Source: Litorisediminicola beolgyonensis (GTDB taxonomy: Bacteria; Pseudomonadota; Alphaproteobacteria; Rhodobacterales; Rhodobacteraceae). From it: a stretch of 40,201 nt of DNA. The notes beneath the pieces are model-generated. The model was not told where the DNA came from. It saw only the letters and a list, made by a program, of their open reading frames with translations, and did no database searches. A program made the position numbers and the translations under genes. This document shows, in pieces, positions 23,533 through 31,660 of the stretch (its first letter is position 1; every line of letters starts with the position of its first letter). The stretch spans positions 1-40,201 of the forward strand of contig NZ_JBHTMU010000037.1 of assembly GCF_042679605.1 (NCBI RefSeq), given 5' to 3'.

Positions 23533-25035
23533 TCAGGAATAAGCCACGCAGACCGATTTGGTCTCGAGGTAGTTGTCGAGCGCGCCCGAGCCGTGCTCGC
23601 GGCCGAGCCCCGATTGCTTGAACCCGCCGAAGGGCATGTTCTGATCGGGGATGTTGTGGCTGTTGATCCAGACCGTGCCCGCCTGGACCTTGGGCACCAG
23701 CCGCATCACGCGGTTGATGTCGCGCGACCAGAGCGACGCGCCGAGCCCGTAGCGCACGTCGTTGGCCATGGCGATGACCTCGTCCTCGCTGTCGAAGGGC
23801 GTGATCGTGGCGACCGGCCCGAAGACCTCGTCCTGCATCAGCGCCGAGCCCGGCCCCGCCCCTTCGAAGAGCTGCGGCGCGACGTAATATCCGGTCTCGG
23901 GCGCGGCCCCGTCGAGGAGCGGCGTCGCCCCGTCCGAGATGCCCTGCGCGATCGCGCGGCTCACGTGGTCCTGGTGCTTGGCGCTGACCAGCGGGTTGAT
24001 CTGGTTCGCCGGATCCATGCCCGGGCCCATCGGCAGCGACGAGACGATGCCCTTCAGCGTCGCGACCGCCTCGTCATAGATGCCGCGCTGGATGAAGAGC
24101 CGCGCGCCCGCGCAGCAGGTCTGGCCGGTGTTGAGAAAGATGCCGATGCCCGTCGCGGGCCCGAGAAGCCCGAGATCCATGTCGTCGAAAAGCACCATCG
24201 GGGCCTTGCCGCCAAGCTCCAGCGTGACCGGCTTCACGTCCTTCATCGCCTGCACGCCGATGGCCTTGCCGGTCTCTGTCGAGCCGGTGAAGGTGATCTT
24301 CGACACGCCGGGATGCCGGACGAGCGCCGCGCCCACCGCGCCGCCGCCGGTCACCACGTTCACGACGCCGTCGGGGAAGCCCGCCTCGCGGACCAGCTCG
24401 GCCAATCGGAGCGATGTGAGCGGGGTCTCCTCGGCCGGTTTCAGAACCACCGTGCAGCCCGCCGCGAGCGCGGGGGCGATCTTCCAGACCGCCATGTTCA
24501 GCGGGAAGTTCCAGGGCGTGATCGCGGCGACCACGCCCACCGGCTCCTTGCGGGTGAAGGCGGTGTATTTCGTGCCCGGCGGGATCGCGATGGAGACGTC
24601 GAGCGTCTCGCCGCGGATCTTGGTCGCCCAGCCCGCCATGTAGCGGATGTATTCGGCCGACGAGAGCACCTCGATCAGGCGGCTCATCATGATCGACTTG
24701 CCGTTCTCCAGCGTCTCGAGCTGCGCGAGCTCCTCGCCCTGCGCCTCGATCAGGTCGGCGAGTTTCAGCATCAGGCCGGTGCGCGCGGCGCCGGACATCT
24801 CGCCCCAGGGGCCCTCCATCGCGGCGCGGGCGGCGGCGACGGCGCGGTCCACATCGGCCTCGCTCGCCTCGGGCACTTGGGCCAGGAGGCTGCCATCGGC
24901 GGGGTTGAAGACCTCGAAACGGCCGGTTTCGCCATCATGGGCGGCGCCGCCGATGATCATCTTCGGAGCCTTCAGGAAGTAGCTGACCTCCGCGGCGATG
25001 CCGCTCGGGGCCTGGTCGGGTGCGCCAATACGCAT
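23533..25035 (-). CDS. NAD(P)-dependent aldehyde dehydrogenase
   Basis: A 500-residue aldehyde dehydrogenase of the betaine/phenylacetaldehyde-like group. The active-site Asn is in PWNFPLN (about residue 166), the general-base Glu in TLELGGKAP (about 264) and the nucleophile Cys in NTGQTCCAGARL (about 298). It oxidises an aldehyde to the acid. Lying downstream of an aminotransferase on the same strand and beside the iac genes, it could supply indole-3-acetate from the aldehyde, but the substrate is inferred. The start at 25035 is 19 bases after the tctA stop. Confidence 0.93.
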   Translation of the reverse strand: MRIGAPDQAPSGIAAEVSYFLKAPKMIIGGAAHDGETGRFEVFNPADGSLLAQVPEASEADVDRAVAAARAAMEGPWGEMSGAARTGLMLKLADLIEAQGEELAQLETLENGKSIMMSRLIEVLSSAEYIRYMAGWATKIRGETLDVSIAIPPGTKYTAFTRKEPVGVVAAITPWNFPLNMAVWKIAPALAAGCTVVLKPAEETPLTSLRLAELVREAGFPDGVVNVVTGGGAVGAALVRHPGVSKITFTGSTETGKAIGVQAMKDVKPVTLELGGKAPMVLFDDMDLGLLGPATGIGIFLNTGQTCCAGARLFIQRGIYDEAVATLKGIVSSLPMGPGMDPANQINPLVSAKHQDHVSRAIAQGISDGATPLLDGAAPETGYYVAPQLFEGAGPGSALMQDEVFGPVATITPFDSEDEVIAMANDVRYGLGASLWSRDINRVMRLVPKVQAGTVWINSHNIPDQNMPFGGFKQSGLGREHGSGALDNYLETKSVCVAYS

Positions 25036-25054
25036 GGGTTCTCTCCTCCGTGCT

Positions 25055-26563
25055 TCAGCTTTGTTGCCGATCTGCGGTTGGGGTGATGTCCTCGTTCCAG
25101 TCGCGGATGGTGCCGCGGAGCGCCTGGATCACGATGAACAGGATGGCGATGGCGATGAGCGCCGAGATCGGGCGGTTCACCATGTCGAAGGGCGTGTCGA
25201 TCCGGGCGGCGGCGGCGCGGAGCTTCACCTCCATGATGTTGCCCAGGACCATCCCGAGGATGATCGGCACCACCGGCAGGTTGAGCCGCTTCAGGATGAC
25301 GCCGAAGACGCCGAACCCCGCCGCGATCAGGCAATCCACCGGCGAATTGCGCAGCGAGTAGATGCCGACGAAGCTCAGTACCAGGATGCCCATGCCGAGA
25401 AACCGCGTCGGCACCCGGATCAGGTGGATGAGCAGGTTCGACGACACGATCATCCACAGGATCACGATGACGTTCAGAACGATCAGCGCGAGATAGAGCG
25501 CGTAGACGAAATCGAGCTGGTTCTGGAACAGCCCGGGCCCCGGCACGACGTTGTGGACGTAGAAGACCGACAGCATCATCGCGGTCAGCGCCTCGCCCGG
25601 GATGCCGAGCGCCAGGAGAGGGATCATGGCGGCGGCGGGCACGGCGTTGTTGGCGCTCTCCGAGGCGACAAGCCCTTCGGGGCTGCCCTTGCCGAAGTCC
25701 TCGGGCGTCTTCGACAGACGCCGGGCGGAGGTGTAGCTCAGGAACTGCGCGGTGAACTCGCCGACGCCCGGGATCATGCCCATCATCACGCCGTAGCCCG
25801 ACCCGGTCAGCGCGACGCGCTTGAAGCCCAGGACCTCGCGGATGGCCTTGAACATCGAGCCCCGGACCGGCGCGGCGTTGGGCGCGCTTTCCGGCTCGAC
25901 CATCAGGACAAAGGCCTGGCTGATCGCGAAGAGGCCGAGCACCACGACGATCAGGTCGAGCCCCGAGGTCAGCCAGCCCATGCCGAAGGTGTAGCGCATG
26001 GTGAAGTTCACCGGCTCCATCCCGACCGATTGCAGGAGGATGCCGAGACCCGCCATCATGCCGGCGGCGGCCATCTGGCCCTTATGCGCGACGATCACCA
26101 GCACGATGCCCAGAAGCGCCGCGAGGAAGATCTCGCGCGAGCCGAACATCGGCGCGATCTTCGCCAGGATCGGCGACATCAGGATCAGGACGAGGATCGA
26201 CACGATGGCCGACACGAAGCTCGCCCCGTAGGCCAGCCCGAGCGCGCGGAGCGCCTGCCCCTTCTGGGTCATCGGGTAGCCGTCATAGGTGGTCAGCGCG
26301 TTGACCGCGGTGCCGGGCGTGTTGATCAGGATCGCCGGGAGCGAGCCTCCGTACATGCTGGAGCCGTAGATCCCCAGAAGCAGCGTCAGCCCGACCAGCG
26401 GCTCCATCGAGAAGGTCGCGGGCAAAAGGATCGCGATGGCGACCGCCGGGCCGACGCCCGGGATCGCGCCGATGATCACGCCGCCGATCGAGCCGATCAT
26501 CAGCGCCGCGATGACCGGCCATTGCAGCAGGTGGTCGACGGCAAGGAGAAGTGTCTCAACCAT
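25055..26563 (-). CDS. tctA: Tripartite tricarboxylate transporter permease TctA
   Basis: A 502-residue membrane protein with about eleven hydrophobic segments. It carries the two glycine-rich repeats typical of TctA (GVIIGAIPGVGPAVAIAILLP near the start and GMIPGVGEFTAQFLSY in the second half) and INTPGTAVNAL. With TctB and TctC it forms a periplasmic-binding-protein-dependent carboxylate importer. It follows tctB by nine bases. Confidence 0.95.
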   Translation of the reverse strand: MVETLLLAVDHLLQWPVIAALMIGSIGGVIIGAIPGVGPAVAIAILLPATFSMEPLVGLTLLLGIYGSSMYGGSLPAILINTPGTAVNALTTYDGYPMTQKGQALRALGLAYGASFVSAIVSILVLILMSPILAKIAPMFGSREIFLAALLGIVLVIVAHKGQMAAAGMMAGLGILLQSVGMEPVNFTMRYTFGMGWLTSGLDLIVVVLGLFAISQAFVLMVEPESAPNAAPVRGSMFKAIREVLGFKRVALTGSGYGVMMGMIPGVGEFTAQFLSYTSARRLSKTPEDFGKGSPEGLVASESANNAVPAAAMIPLLALGIPGEALTAMMLSVFYVHNVVPGPGLFQNQLDFVYALYLALIVLNVIVILWMIVSSNLLIHLIRVPTRFLGMGILVLSFVGIYSLRNSPVDCLIAAGFGVFGVILKRLNLPVVPIILGMVLGNIMEVKLRAAAARIDTPFDMVNRPISALIAIAILFIVIQALRGTIRDWNEDITPTADRQQS

Positions 26564-26572
26564 GATCGCGCC

Positions 26573-27112
26573 TCAGAGATTGACGAGCGCGAAGGCGCGC
26601 AGCCCGTCGGGGAGGTGGTCGTAGAGCGCCCCCGCCGGAATGCGCACGCCAAGGCCGGTGCGGAAGATGAGCACGACCGCGAGCGCGAAGAGCGCGGCGG
26701 AGCCGAGCGCCCGCGCGCTGCGGTAGCCCAGCCGAAGCGCCAGCCCGAGCGCCAGCGCCAGCGTCGCGGGCAGGTAGCCCAGGATCGGCACGGACAGGAC
26801 ATAGGCCGTGAACCACGCCACAAACTCGAGCGAGCGCGCCCAGACCAGCACCTCTTTCAGCCGCCCCGGCAGGCGCGGAGCGTTGACGGTGGCAAGAAGA
26901 TGCACCGCGCCGAACACGACCATCATCCCGACGCCCACCGCGGGCCAGAACCCGGGCTGGGCGACCAGCGTCTTGCCGGGCAGGAACTTGGCCTGCGCGG
27001 GCAGCACCAGCGCCGCGACCAGGGCCACCAGGAAGAAGCCCACGGCAAAGACCAGGTCGCCCGGCTGCCGCTCACGGCGAAACATCGCGAGGAAGGTGAA
27101 TACGCGGTTCAT
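26573..27112 (-). CDS. tctB: Tripartite tricarboxylate transporter small subunit TctB
   Basis: A 179-residue membrane protein with four predicted helices, the TctB layout: PGDLVFAVGFFLVALVAALVLP, then PGFWPAVGVGMMVVFGAVHLL, which is the conserved FPxxxG-like region. It works with TctA. A GC-rich hairpin separates it from tctC. Confidence 0.9.
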   Translation of the reverse strand: MNRVFTFLAMFRRERQPGDLVFAVGFFLVALVAALVLPAQAKFLPGKTLVAQPGFWPAVGVGMMVVFGAVHLLATVNAPRLPGRLKEVLVWARSLEFVAWFTAYVLSVPILGYLPATLALALGLALRLGYRSARALGSAALFALAVVLIFRTGLGVRIPAGALYDHLPDGLRAFALVNL

Positions 27113-27135
27113 GCGCTCATCCGATCAGGGAAGAA

Positions 27136-27155
27136 GGGCCGCGTCTCCGCGGCCC
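27136..27155 (-). terminator. Hairpin between tctC and tctB, candidate partial terminator
   Basis: A perfect 8-base stem with a 4-base loop (GGGCCGCG/CGCGGCCC) lies 10 bases after the tctC stop and is followed leftward by TTCTTCCC. Such hairpins after binding-protein genes commonly protect or limit transcripts so that more binding protein than permease is made. Confidence 0.6.
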
Positions 27156-27164
27156 GCCGATGGG

Positions 27165-28103
27165 TCACTCGCCGAGGAAGGCGGCGATGCGGCCCAGCGT
27201 GTCGGTGTCCTTGGCCATCTGGGCCTCGGACTGGTCGGCATCGAGCCAGTAGATCTCGGCGCCGGTCTCCTTGGCCACCTGCTGCGCCGCGTCCGAGGCC
27301 ATGACCTCGGAGGCGACCTTGGCGATGGCGTCGCGCACCTCCTGCGGGGTGTCCTCGTGCACGAAGAGGCCGTTCCAGGTGGAGAAATCGAGCTCGGGCA
27401 CGATCTCGCCCGCGGTCGGCACGTCGGGCAGGACCGGGATGCGCTGGTTGGTGTCGGCCATGAGGATCGTCAGCTCGTCGAGGCAGGGACGAATGAGCTG
27501 CAGCGTCGTGTTGATGACATCCGCGTCGCCCGAGGCCAGCGTGTTGCAGTCGAGCGCGTCGAAGGCCGCGTCCGAGGCAAAGTCGAACTCCATCGCCTTG
27601 GCCATCGCCAGCGTGTGCCGCGCGGGGCTCGTCACATCGCCGAAATGGCCCAGCGTGACCGGGTTCTCGCGGGCATGGGCGGCAAGCTCCTCCATCGTGG
27701 CATAGGGCGCATCGCCGCGCGCGGCGACCACGAAGGGATAGGTGACGAAGATGCCGACCGGGTCGAACGGGTTGCCCTCGAGCGGCGGGATGCCGATGAA
27801 GGGCCCGACCAGCGGCACGTCGATCACGAAGGAGCCGATGGTGTAGCCGTCGGCGGGCGCCATCGCCACCTCGACCGCGCCGGGGAACGGGCCGCCGCCG
27901 CCGCCGGGCTTGTTCACGACCGCCGCGGGCACGCTGTAGGTGGTCTGGAACTGGTCCGCGATCATCCGCGTGAGCACGTCCTCGAGATCGCCCGGAGGCC
28001 AGGGCACGACGAACTCGACGGGCTTTTCGGGATACTCGGCCTGAGCGGTTGCGGGCATGAGCGCCAGCAGAGCAAGCGCGCTTGTCGTCAGAAGGGTCTT
28101 CAT
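27165..28103 (-). CDS. tctC: Tripartite tricarboxylate transporter substrate-binding protein TctC
   Basis: A 312-residue periplasmic protein with a signal peptide (cleavage after about residue 22, ATAQAEYPEK). The mature start YPEKPVEFVVPWPPGD is diagnostic for TctC/Bug receptors, as is the VVNKPGGGGG loop (about 63-72). Bug receptors bind carboxylates through ordered waters in these two loops. Two Cys (DCNTL and RPCLDEL) may form a disulfide. The motif-bearing promoter region lies just upstream. Confidence 0.93.
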   Translation of the reverse strand: MKTLLTTSALALLALMPATAQAEYPEKPVEFVVPWPPGDLEDVLTRMIADQFQTTYSVPAAVVNKPGGGGGPFPGAVEVAMAPADGYTIGSFVIDVPLVGPFIGIPPLEGNPFDPVGIFVTYPFVVAARGDAPYATMEELAAHARENPVTLGHFGDVTSPARHTLAMAKAMEFDFASDAAFDALDCNTLASGDADVINTTLQLIRPCLDELTILMADTNQRIPVLPDVPTAGEIVPELDFSTWNGLFVHEDTPQEVRDAIAKVASEVMASDAAQQVAKETGAEIYWLDADQSEAQMAKDTDTLGRIAAFLGE

Positions 28104-28146
28104 GGTTGGGCTCCCTGTTTTTGGGTTGAGCTTAACATTGATGCGT

Positions 28147-28168
28147 GATTTTTCACGTCATTTTTGAT
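28147..28168. promoter_or_regulatory. Second copy of the TTTTCACGT motif, upstream of tctC
   Basis: The pattern TTTTCACGTCATTTTTGA matches the element between iacH and iacI over its core and its flanking T-runs. It sits 45-65 bases upstream of the tctC start, a normal place for an operator. Confidence 0.5.
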
Positions 28169-28229
28169 CTATCGAGGGCTGTGCCAAAGCCCGTGCCCGG
28201 TTCGCGGGCGGTCGGTGGCGACGGTATCC

Positions 28230-29078
28230 TCAGGCCTTGGGCGGCAGGACGAAGTCATAGGCGGCGCGCCATTTCGGACCGTCGCTGTCCGCCGGGCGCT
28301 CTTCGAACTCGACGATGAGCGGGGCCTTCACGCCGAAGACCGCGTCGCTGTCGAGGTATCCGTCTCCGGAGACGAAGGTGTGGGTGATGAGCCGCTCGTG
28401 CCCCGGCGCGGTGACGAGGAAATGCATATGCGCGGGGCGGTAGGGATGGCGGCCGAGATGGCCCAGCATCTCTCCGACCGGGCCGTCATCGGGGATCGGG
28501 TAGCTGACCGGCTTGATCCCGGTGAACCAGTAGCGCCCGTCCGGCCCGGTCCGGAACACGCCGCGATTGTTGTGCTGCGGCTGCAGGTCGGGCTGCTGCA
28601 CGTCGTAGAACCCGTCGGCATTGTCGGACCAGACATCGACGAGCGCGTCGCCGATGGGACGCCCGTCGAGATCGACCACGCGGCCCACGAAGAGGCAGGG
28701 CTCGCCGACGCCGTCGAGCGAGATCGTGTCGCCCATCCTGCGCTCCGGCACGCCGTCGACATGGAAGGGACCGAAGACCGTCGAGGGGGTGGAGCCCGAA
28801 GGCTTGCGGTTGTTCACCGCGTCCACCAGCATCGACACGCCCAGCACGTCGGAGAGGAGAATGAACTCCTGCCGCGTGTCCGAGCACATCTGGCCGGTGC
28901 GGGTCAGGAAGGCGATCGCGGTCTCCCACTCGGCCTCGGTCAGGGTCACGTCCTTCACGAAGGCATGGAGATGCCGCACGAGCGAGGACATGACCTCGGC
29001 CAGGCGCGGGTCCGTCGTGTCGGACATGCGCGCGTTCACGGTCTCGACCGACGCCGCCTCGGAGAAATATGTCGTCAT
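28230..29078 (-). CDS. Intradiol dioxygenase, hydroxyquinol 1,2-dioxygenase type
   Basis: A 282-residue catechol/hydroxyquinol intradiol dioxygenase. The N-terminal helical dimerisation domain (residues 1-100) is followed by the catalytic domain with the ferric ligands Tyr in DGFYDVQQ (about 162), Tyr in VSYPIPDDG (about 195) and two His in RPAHMHFLV (about 220). LSDVLGVSMLVDAVN and STVFGPFHV are more typical of hydroxyquinol than catechol enzymes. It would open 1,2,4-trihydroxybenzene to maleylacetate, the substrate of the gene before it. The ATG at 29078 is preferred because it overlaps the reductase stop (ATGA) and has GAGG seven bases upstream; 29084 is the alternative. Confidence 0.9.
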   Translation of the reverse strand: MTTYFSEAASVETVNARMSDTTDPRLAEVMSSLVRHLHAFVKDVTLTEAEWETAIAFLTRTGQMCSDTRQEFILLSDVLGVSMLVDAVNNRKPSGSTPSTVFGPFHVDGVPERRMGDTISLDGVGEPCLFVGRVVDLDGRPIGDALVDVWSDNADGFYDVQQPDLQPQHNNRGVFRTGPDGRYWFTGIKPVSYPIPDDGPVGEMLGHLGRHPYRPAHMHFLVTAPGHERLITHTFVSGDGYLDSDAVFGVKAPLIVEFEERPADSDGPKWRAAYDFVLPPKA

Positions 29079-30163
29079 GTCCATGCCTCGCTGATCGGGG
29101 ACTCGCCGGCCCAGGCGCGCGTCAGGGTGGCGCGGATCGCGTCCTCCTTCAGCGCTCTGGGGTTGGGGTAACGCGCCTGAAGCGCCAGGTCGGTGGCCCG
29201 CGCGATGGCCTCTTCGGGCAGGCCGAGCGCGCGCAGGCTGGTGGGGGCGCCGAGATCGCGGGCCAGCGCATGGAGACCCGCCGCGGGGTCGGCGCCGAGG
29301 ATCGGTCTGAGCGCCGCGATCACCTCGGGCACGGCCGGCGCGTTATAGGCCAGCGCATGGGGCAGGACGACCGTGTGGGTCTCGGCATGGGGCAGTCCGA
29401 AACTGCCGCCGAGCGTGTGGCAGAGCTTGTGATGAAGCGCCATGCCGACGGTGCCGAGGCAGGTGCCGCAGAGCCAGGCGCCATAGAGCGCCTCTTCGCG
29501 GGCGGCCATCCGGTCCGGGGTCCGGGCGAATTTCGGAAGCGCGGAGACCAGCGCGCCGATGCCCTCGAGTGCGAGCGCATCCATGACCGGGTTGCCGTTC
29601 GTCGCATAGAGCGCTTCGACCGCGTGGGCGATGGCATTGATCCCCGAGGTCACGCTCATGCCGACGGGCAGCGAGCGGGTCAGCTCGACATCGTAGATGA
29701 CGGTTTCGGGCTGGATCTCGGGGCCCGACCGCGTGGTCTTGAGCCCGTTCTCGGTCTCGCCGAGGATCGGCGTCATCTCGGAGCCCGCATAGGTCGTCGG
29801 CAGAACCACCTGCGGCAGGTCGGTGCGTGCGGCGAGCGCCTTGCCGAGCCCGATGGTCGAGCCGCCGCCCACCGACACGATCCCGTCCGCCCGCGCGGCC
29901 CGGAGCGCCGAGATCGCCGTTTCGGTCACGTCGACCGGCGTGTGCATGGCCGCACCGGTGAACTGGCCCGCCGCGAGATCGCCGAGACCCTGGGCCACCG
30001 ACGCGCCCATCTCGGCCTGGTGCGGCGTCGTCAGGACAAGCGCCCGCGTGATGCCCGCCGCGCGCACCTCCTCGGGCAGCGCGCTGCGCGTGCCCGCCCC
30101 GAAGAGCACGCGCGTGGTCAGGGGCGCGAAGCGGAACGTGGTGCGCGGCAGCGTTCCGATCAC
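29075..30163 (-). CDS. Maleylacetate reductase
   Basis: A 362-residue protein of the iron-dependent alcohol dehydrogenase superfamily, maleylacetate reductase branch. The cofactor loop is GGGSTIGLGKALA (about residues 96-108). The sequence PTTYAGSEMTPILGET and the metal-region HHKLCHTLGGSFGLPHAETHT are characteristic of this branch. It reduces maleylacetate to 3-oxoadipate with NAD(P)H. The start is a GTG at 30163, one base after the aminotransferase stop, which suggests coupled translation. Together with the dioxygenase it makes a two-step hydroxyquinol lower pathway. Confidence 0.92.
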   Translation of the reverse strand: MIGTLPRTTFRFAPLTTRVLFGAGTRSALPEEVRAAGITRALVLTTPHQAEMGASVAQGLGDLAAGQFTGAAMHTPVDVTETAISALRAARADGIVSVGGGSTIGLGKALAARTDLPQVVLPTTYAGSEMTPILGETENGLKTTRSGPEIQPETVIYDVELTRSLPVGMSVTSGINAIAHAVEALYATNGNPVMDALALEGIGALVSALPKFARTPDRMAAREEALYGAWLCGTCLGTVGMALHHKLCHTLGGSFGLPHAETHTVVLPHALAYNAPAVPEVIAALRPILGADPAAGLHALARDLGAPTSLRALGLPEEAIARATDLALQARYPNPRALKEDAIRATLTRAWAGESPISEAWT

Positions 30164-30164
30164 G

Positions 30165-31532
30165 TCACTGCTCCGCGTCGTAGCGTGCGCAGGCCCGCGT
30201 GAGCGCCTCGACGATGATGTCGATCTCCGGCTCCTCGATGACGAGCGGCGGCGACAGGATGATCACCGATCCGGCGGGCCGCACGATCGCGCCCTCCTCG
30301 CGCGCAAAGGACGCGATGCGCTCGACGATGCCCTTGCCCGGGTCCATCGGGGTGCGGCTCTTCTTGTCGGAGACGAAGTCGAGACCGACCATCAGGCCCT
30401 TGCCCCGGACCTCTCCGATGATCGAGCAGCTCTCCGCGAGGGGCGTCAGCCCGTCCAGAAGCCGCTTGCCCATCTTCGCGGCGTTGCCGGGCAGATCCTC
30501 GCGCTCGACGATGTCGAGGCAGGCCAGCGCCGCGGCGCAGCCGACCGGGTGCCCGGTCGAGGTGTAGCCATGCATGATGATGCCCTCGGGGCTGAAGCCC
30601 CGGTACCAGGCATCGGCGACGCGCTTGTTGAGCGCGGTGGCACCCAGGGGCACGTAGCCGGACGAGATCCCCTTGGCGAAGCACATCATGTCGGGCTTCA
30701 CGCCCCAGCCGCGCGCACCGAAGAGCGCGCCGGAGCGGCCGAAGCCGGTGACGACCTCGTCGGCGATCAGGAGCACCTCGTACCTGTCGAGGACCTCGCG
30801 CAGCTTCGGCCAGAAGCTTTCGGGCGGCACGATGACGCCCCCTGCCCCCTGCACCGGCTCGGCGATGAACGCGGCGACGGTCTCCGGGCCCTGCGCCTGG
30901 ATCAGGCGGTCGATCTGGGTGATGACCGCGTCGGCCAGCTCCTCGGGGTCTTCGGAATAGGGGTTGCGATAGGTCCAGGGGCTGTCGACCTGGAAGCACC
31001 CGCCCAGAAGCGGCTCGTAGGCATTCCGGTAATAAGGCGCGCCGTTGACCGAGAGACCGCCGAAATGCACCCCGTGATAGCCCTGCTTCAGCGACAGGAA
31101 CTTCGTCCGCGTGGGCTTGCCCTCGAGCTGCCAGTATTGCCGCGCGAGCTTGAGCGCGGTCTCGACCGCGTCCGAGCCATTTGCCGAGAACATCACCTTG
31201 GTGATCTCCTCTTCGGCGGCCATCTCGCAGATCTTGGCCGAGAGCTCGATCGAAGGTGGCGTGGCCGTGCCCGCGAAGGAGGAGTAGTAGCTGATGCGGT
31301 CCATCTGCTCGACGATGGCCTGCTTCACCTCGGCGCGGTTGTGCCCGACATTGACGTTCCAGAGACCGCCCAGACCGTCGACCAGGCGGTTGCCGTCGAT
31401 ATCGGTGACGTAGCAGCCCTCCGAGCCGGTGATGATCTGCGGCGGCGCGTCGGCGCTGATCATCGGATGGATCATCGGGTGGAACTGGTGGCGCGTGTTG
31501 TGAGCGCGAAGGTAGTTGTCGCGGTCCGGCAT
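30165..31532 (-). CDS. Class III (omega) aminotransferase
   Basis: A 455-residue class III PLP aminotransferase. SANGSDAVETALKLARQYW (about residue 117-135) is the cofactor phosphate region, LLIADEVVTGFGRSG (about 255-269) holds the PLP-binding Asp, and MCFAKGISSGYVPLGA contains the catalytic Lys (about 288). The subgroup resembles beta-alanine/pyruvate and aromatic-amine omega-transaminases. It would convert an amine to an aldehyde, which fits the aldehyde dehydrogenase at the end of the same strand block. The start at 31532 follows AGGGAGA. Substrate not determined. Confidence 0.9.
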   Translation of the reverse strand: MPDRDNYLRAHNTRHQFHPMIHPMISADAPPQIITGSEGCYVTDIDGNRLVDGLGGLWNVNVGHNRAEVKQAIVEQMDRISYYSSFAGTATPPSIELSAKICEMAAEEEITKVMFSANGSDAVETALKLARQYWQLEGKPTRTKFLSLKQGYHGVHFGGLSVNGAPYYRNAYEPLLGGCFQVDSPWTYRNPYSEDPEELADAVITQIDRLIQAQGPETVAAFIAEPVQGAGGVIVPPESFWPKLREVLDRYEVLLIADEVVTGFGRSGALFGARGWGVKPDMMCFAKGISSGYVPLGATALNKRVADAWYRGFSPEGIIMHGYTSTGHPVGCAAALACLDIVEREDLPGNAAKMGKRLLDGLTPLAESCSIIGEVRGKGLMVGLDFVSDKKSRTPMDPGKGIVERIASFAREEGAIVRPAGSVIILSPPLVIEEPEIDIIVEALTRACARYDAEQ

Positions 31533-31611
31533 TCGGGTCTCCCTGTCTCGGCACGAGGGGGATGCCTCGCCCCCGTTCTGAACCTTGGGATCAGGTTGCG
31601 GCCCAAGGTGG

Positions 31612-31655
31612 TCCGATATCCATTGCGCGATACGTCATAAATCCGATATATTGCG
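31612..31655. promoter_or_regulatory. Direct repeat TCCGATAT-ATTGCG, candidate AraC-type operator
   Basis: TCCGATATCCATTGCG (31612-31627) and TCCGATATATTGCG (31642-31655) start 30 bases apart, about three helical turns. They lie in the gap between the aminotransferase operon and the divergent AraC gene. Direct repeats on one helix face are the usual arrangement for AraC-family activators. Confidence 0.55.
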
Positions 31656-31660
31656 ACAAA

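Noticed and set aside
24998..27304. A 768-codon open frame on the + strand opposite tctA, tctB and tctC
   Set aside because: It is an antisense shadow in high-GC DNA: composition is dominated by Arg, His, Asp and Gln with no domain, while the opposite strand encodes clear transporter proteins.
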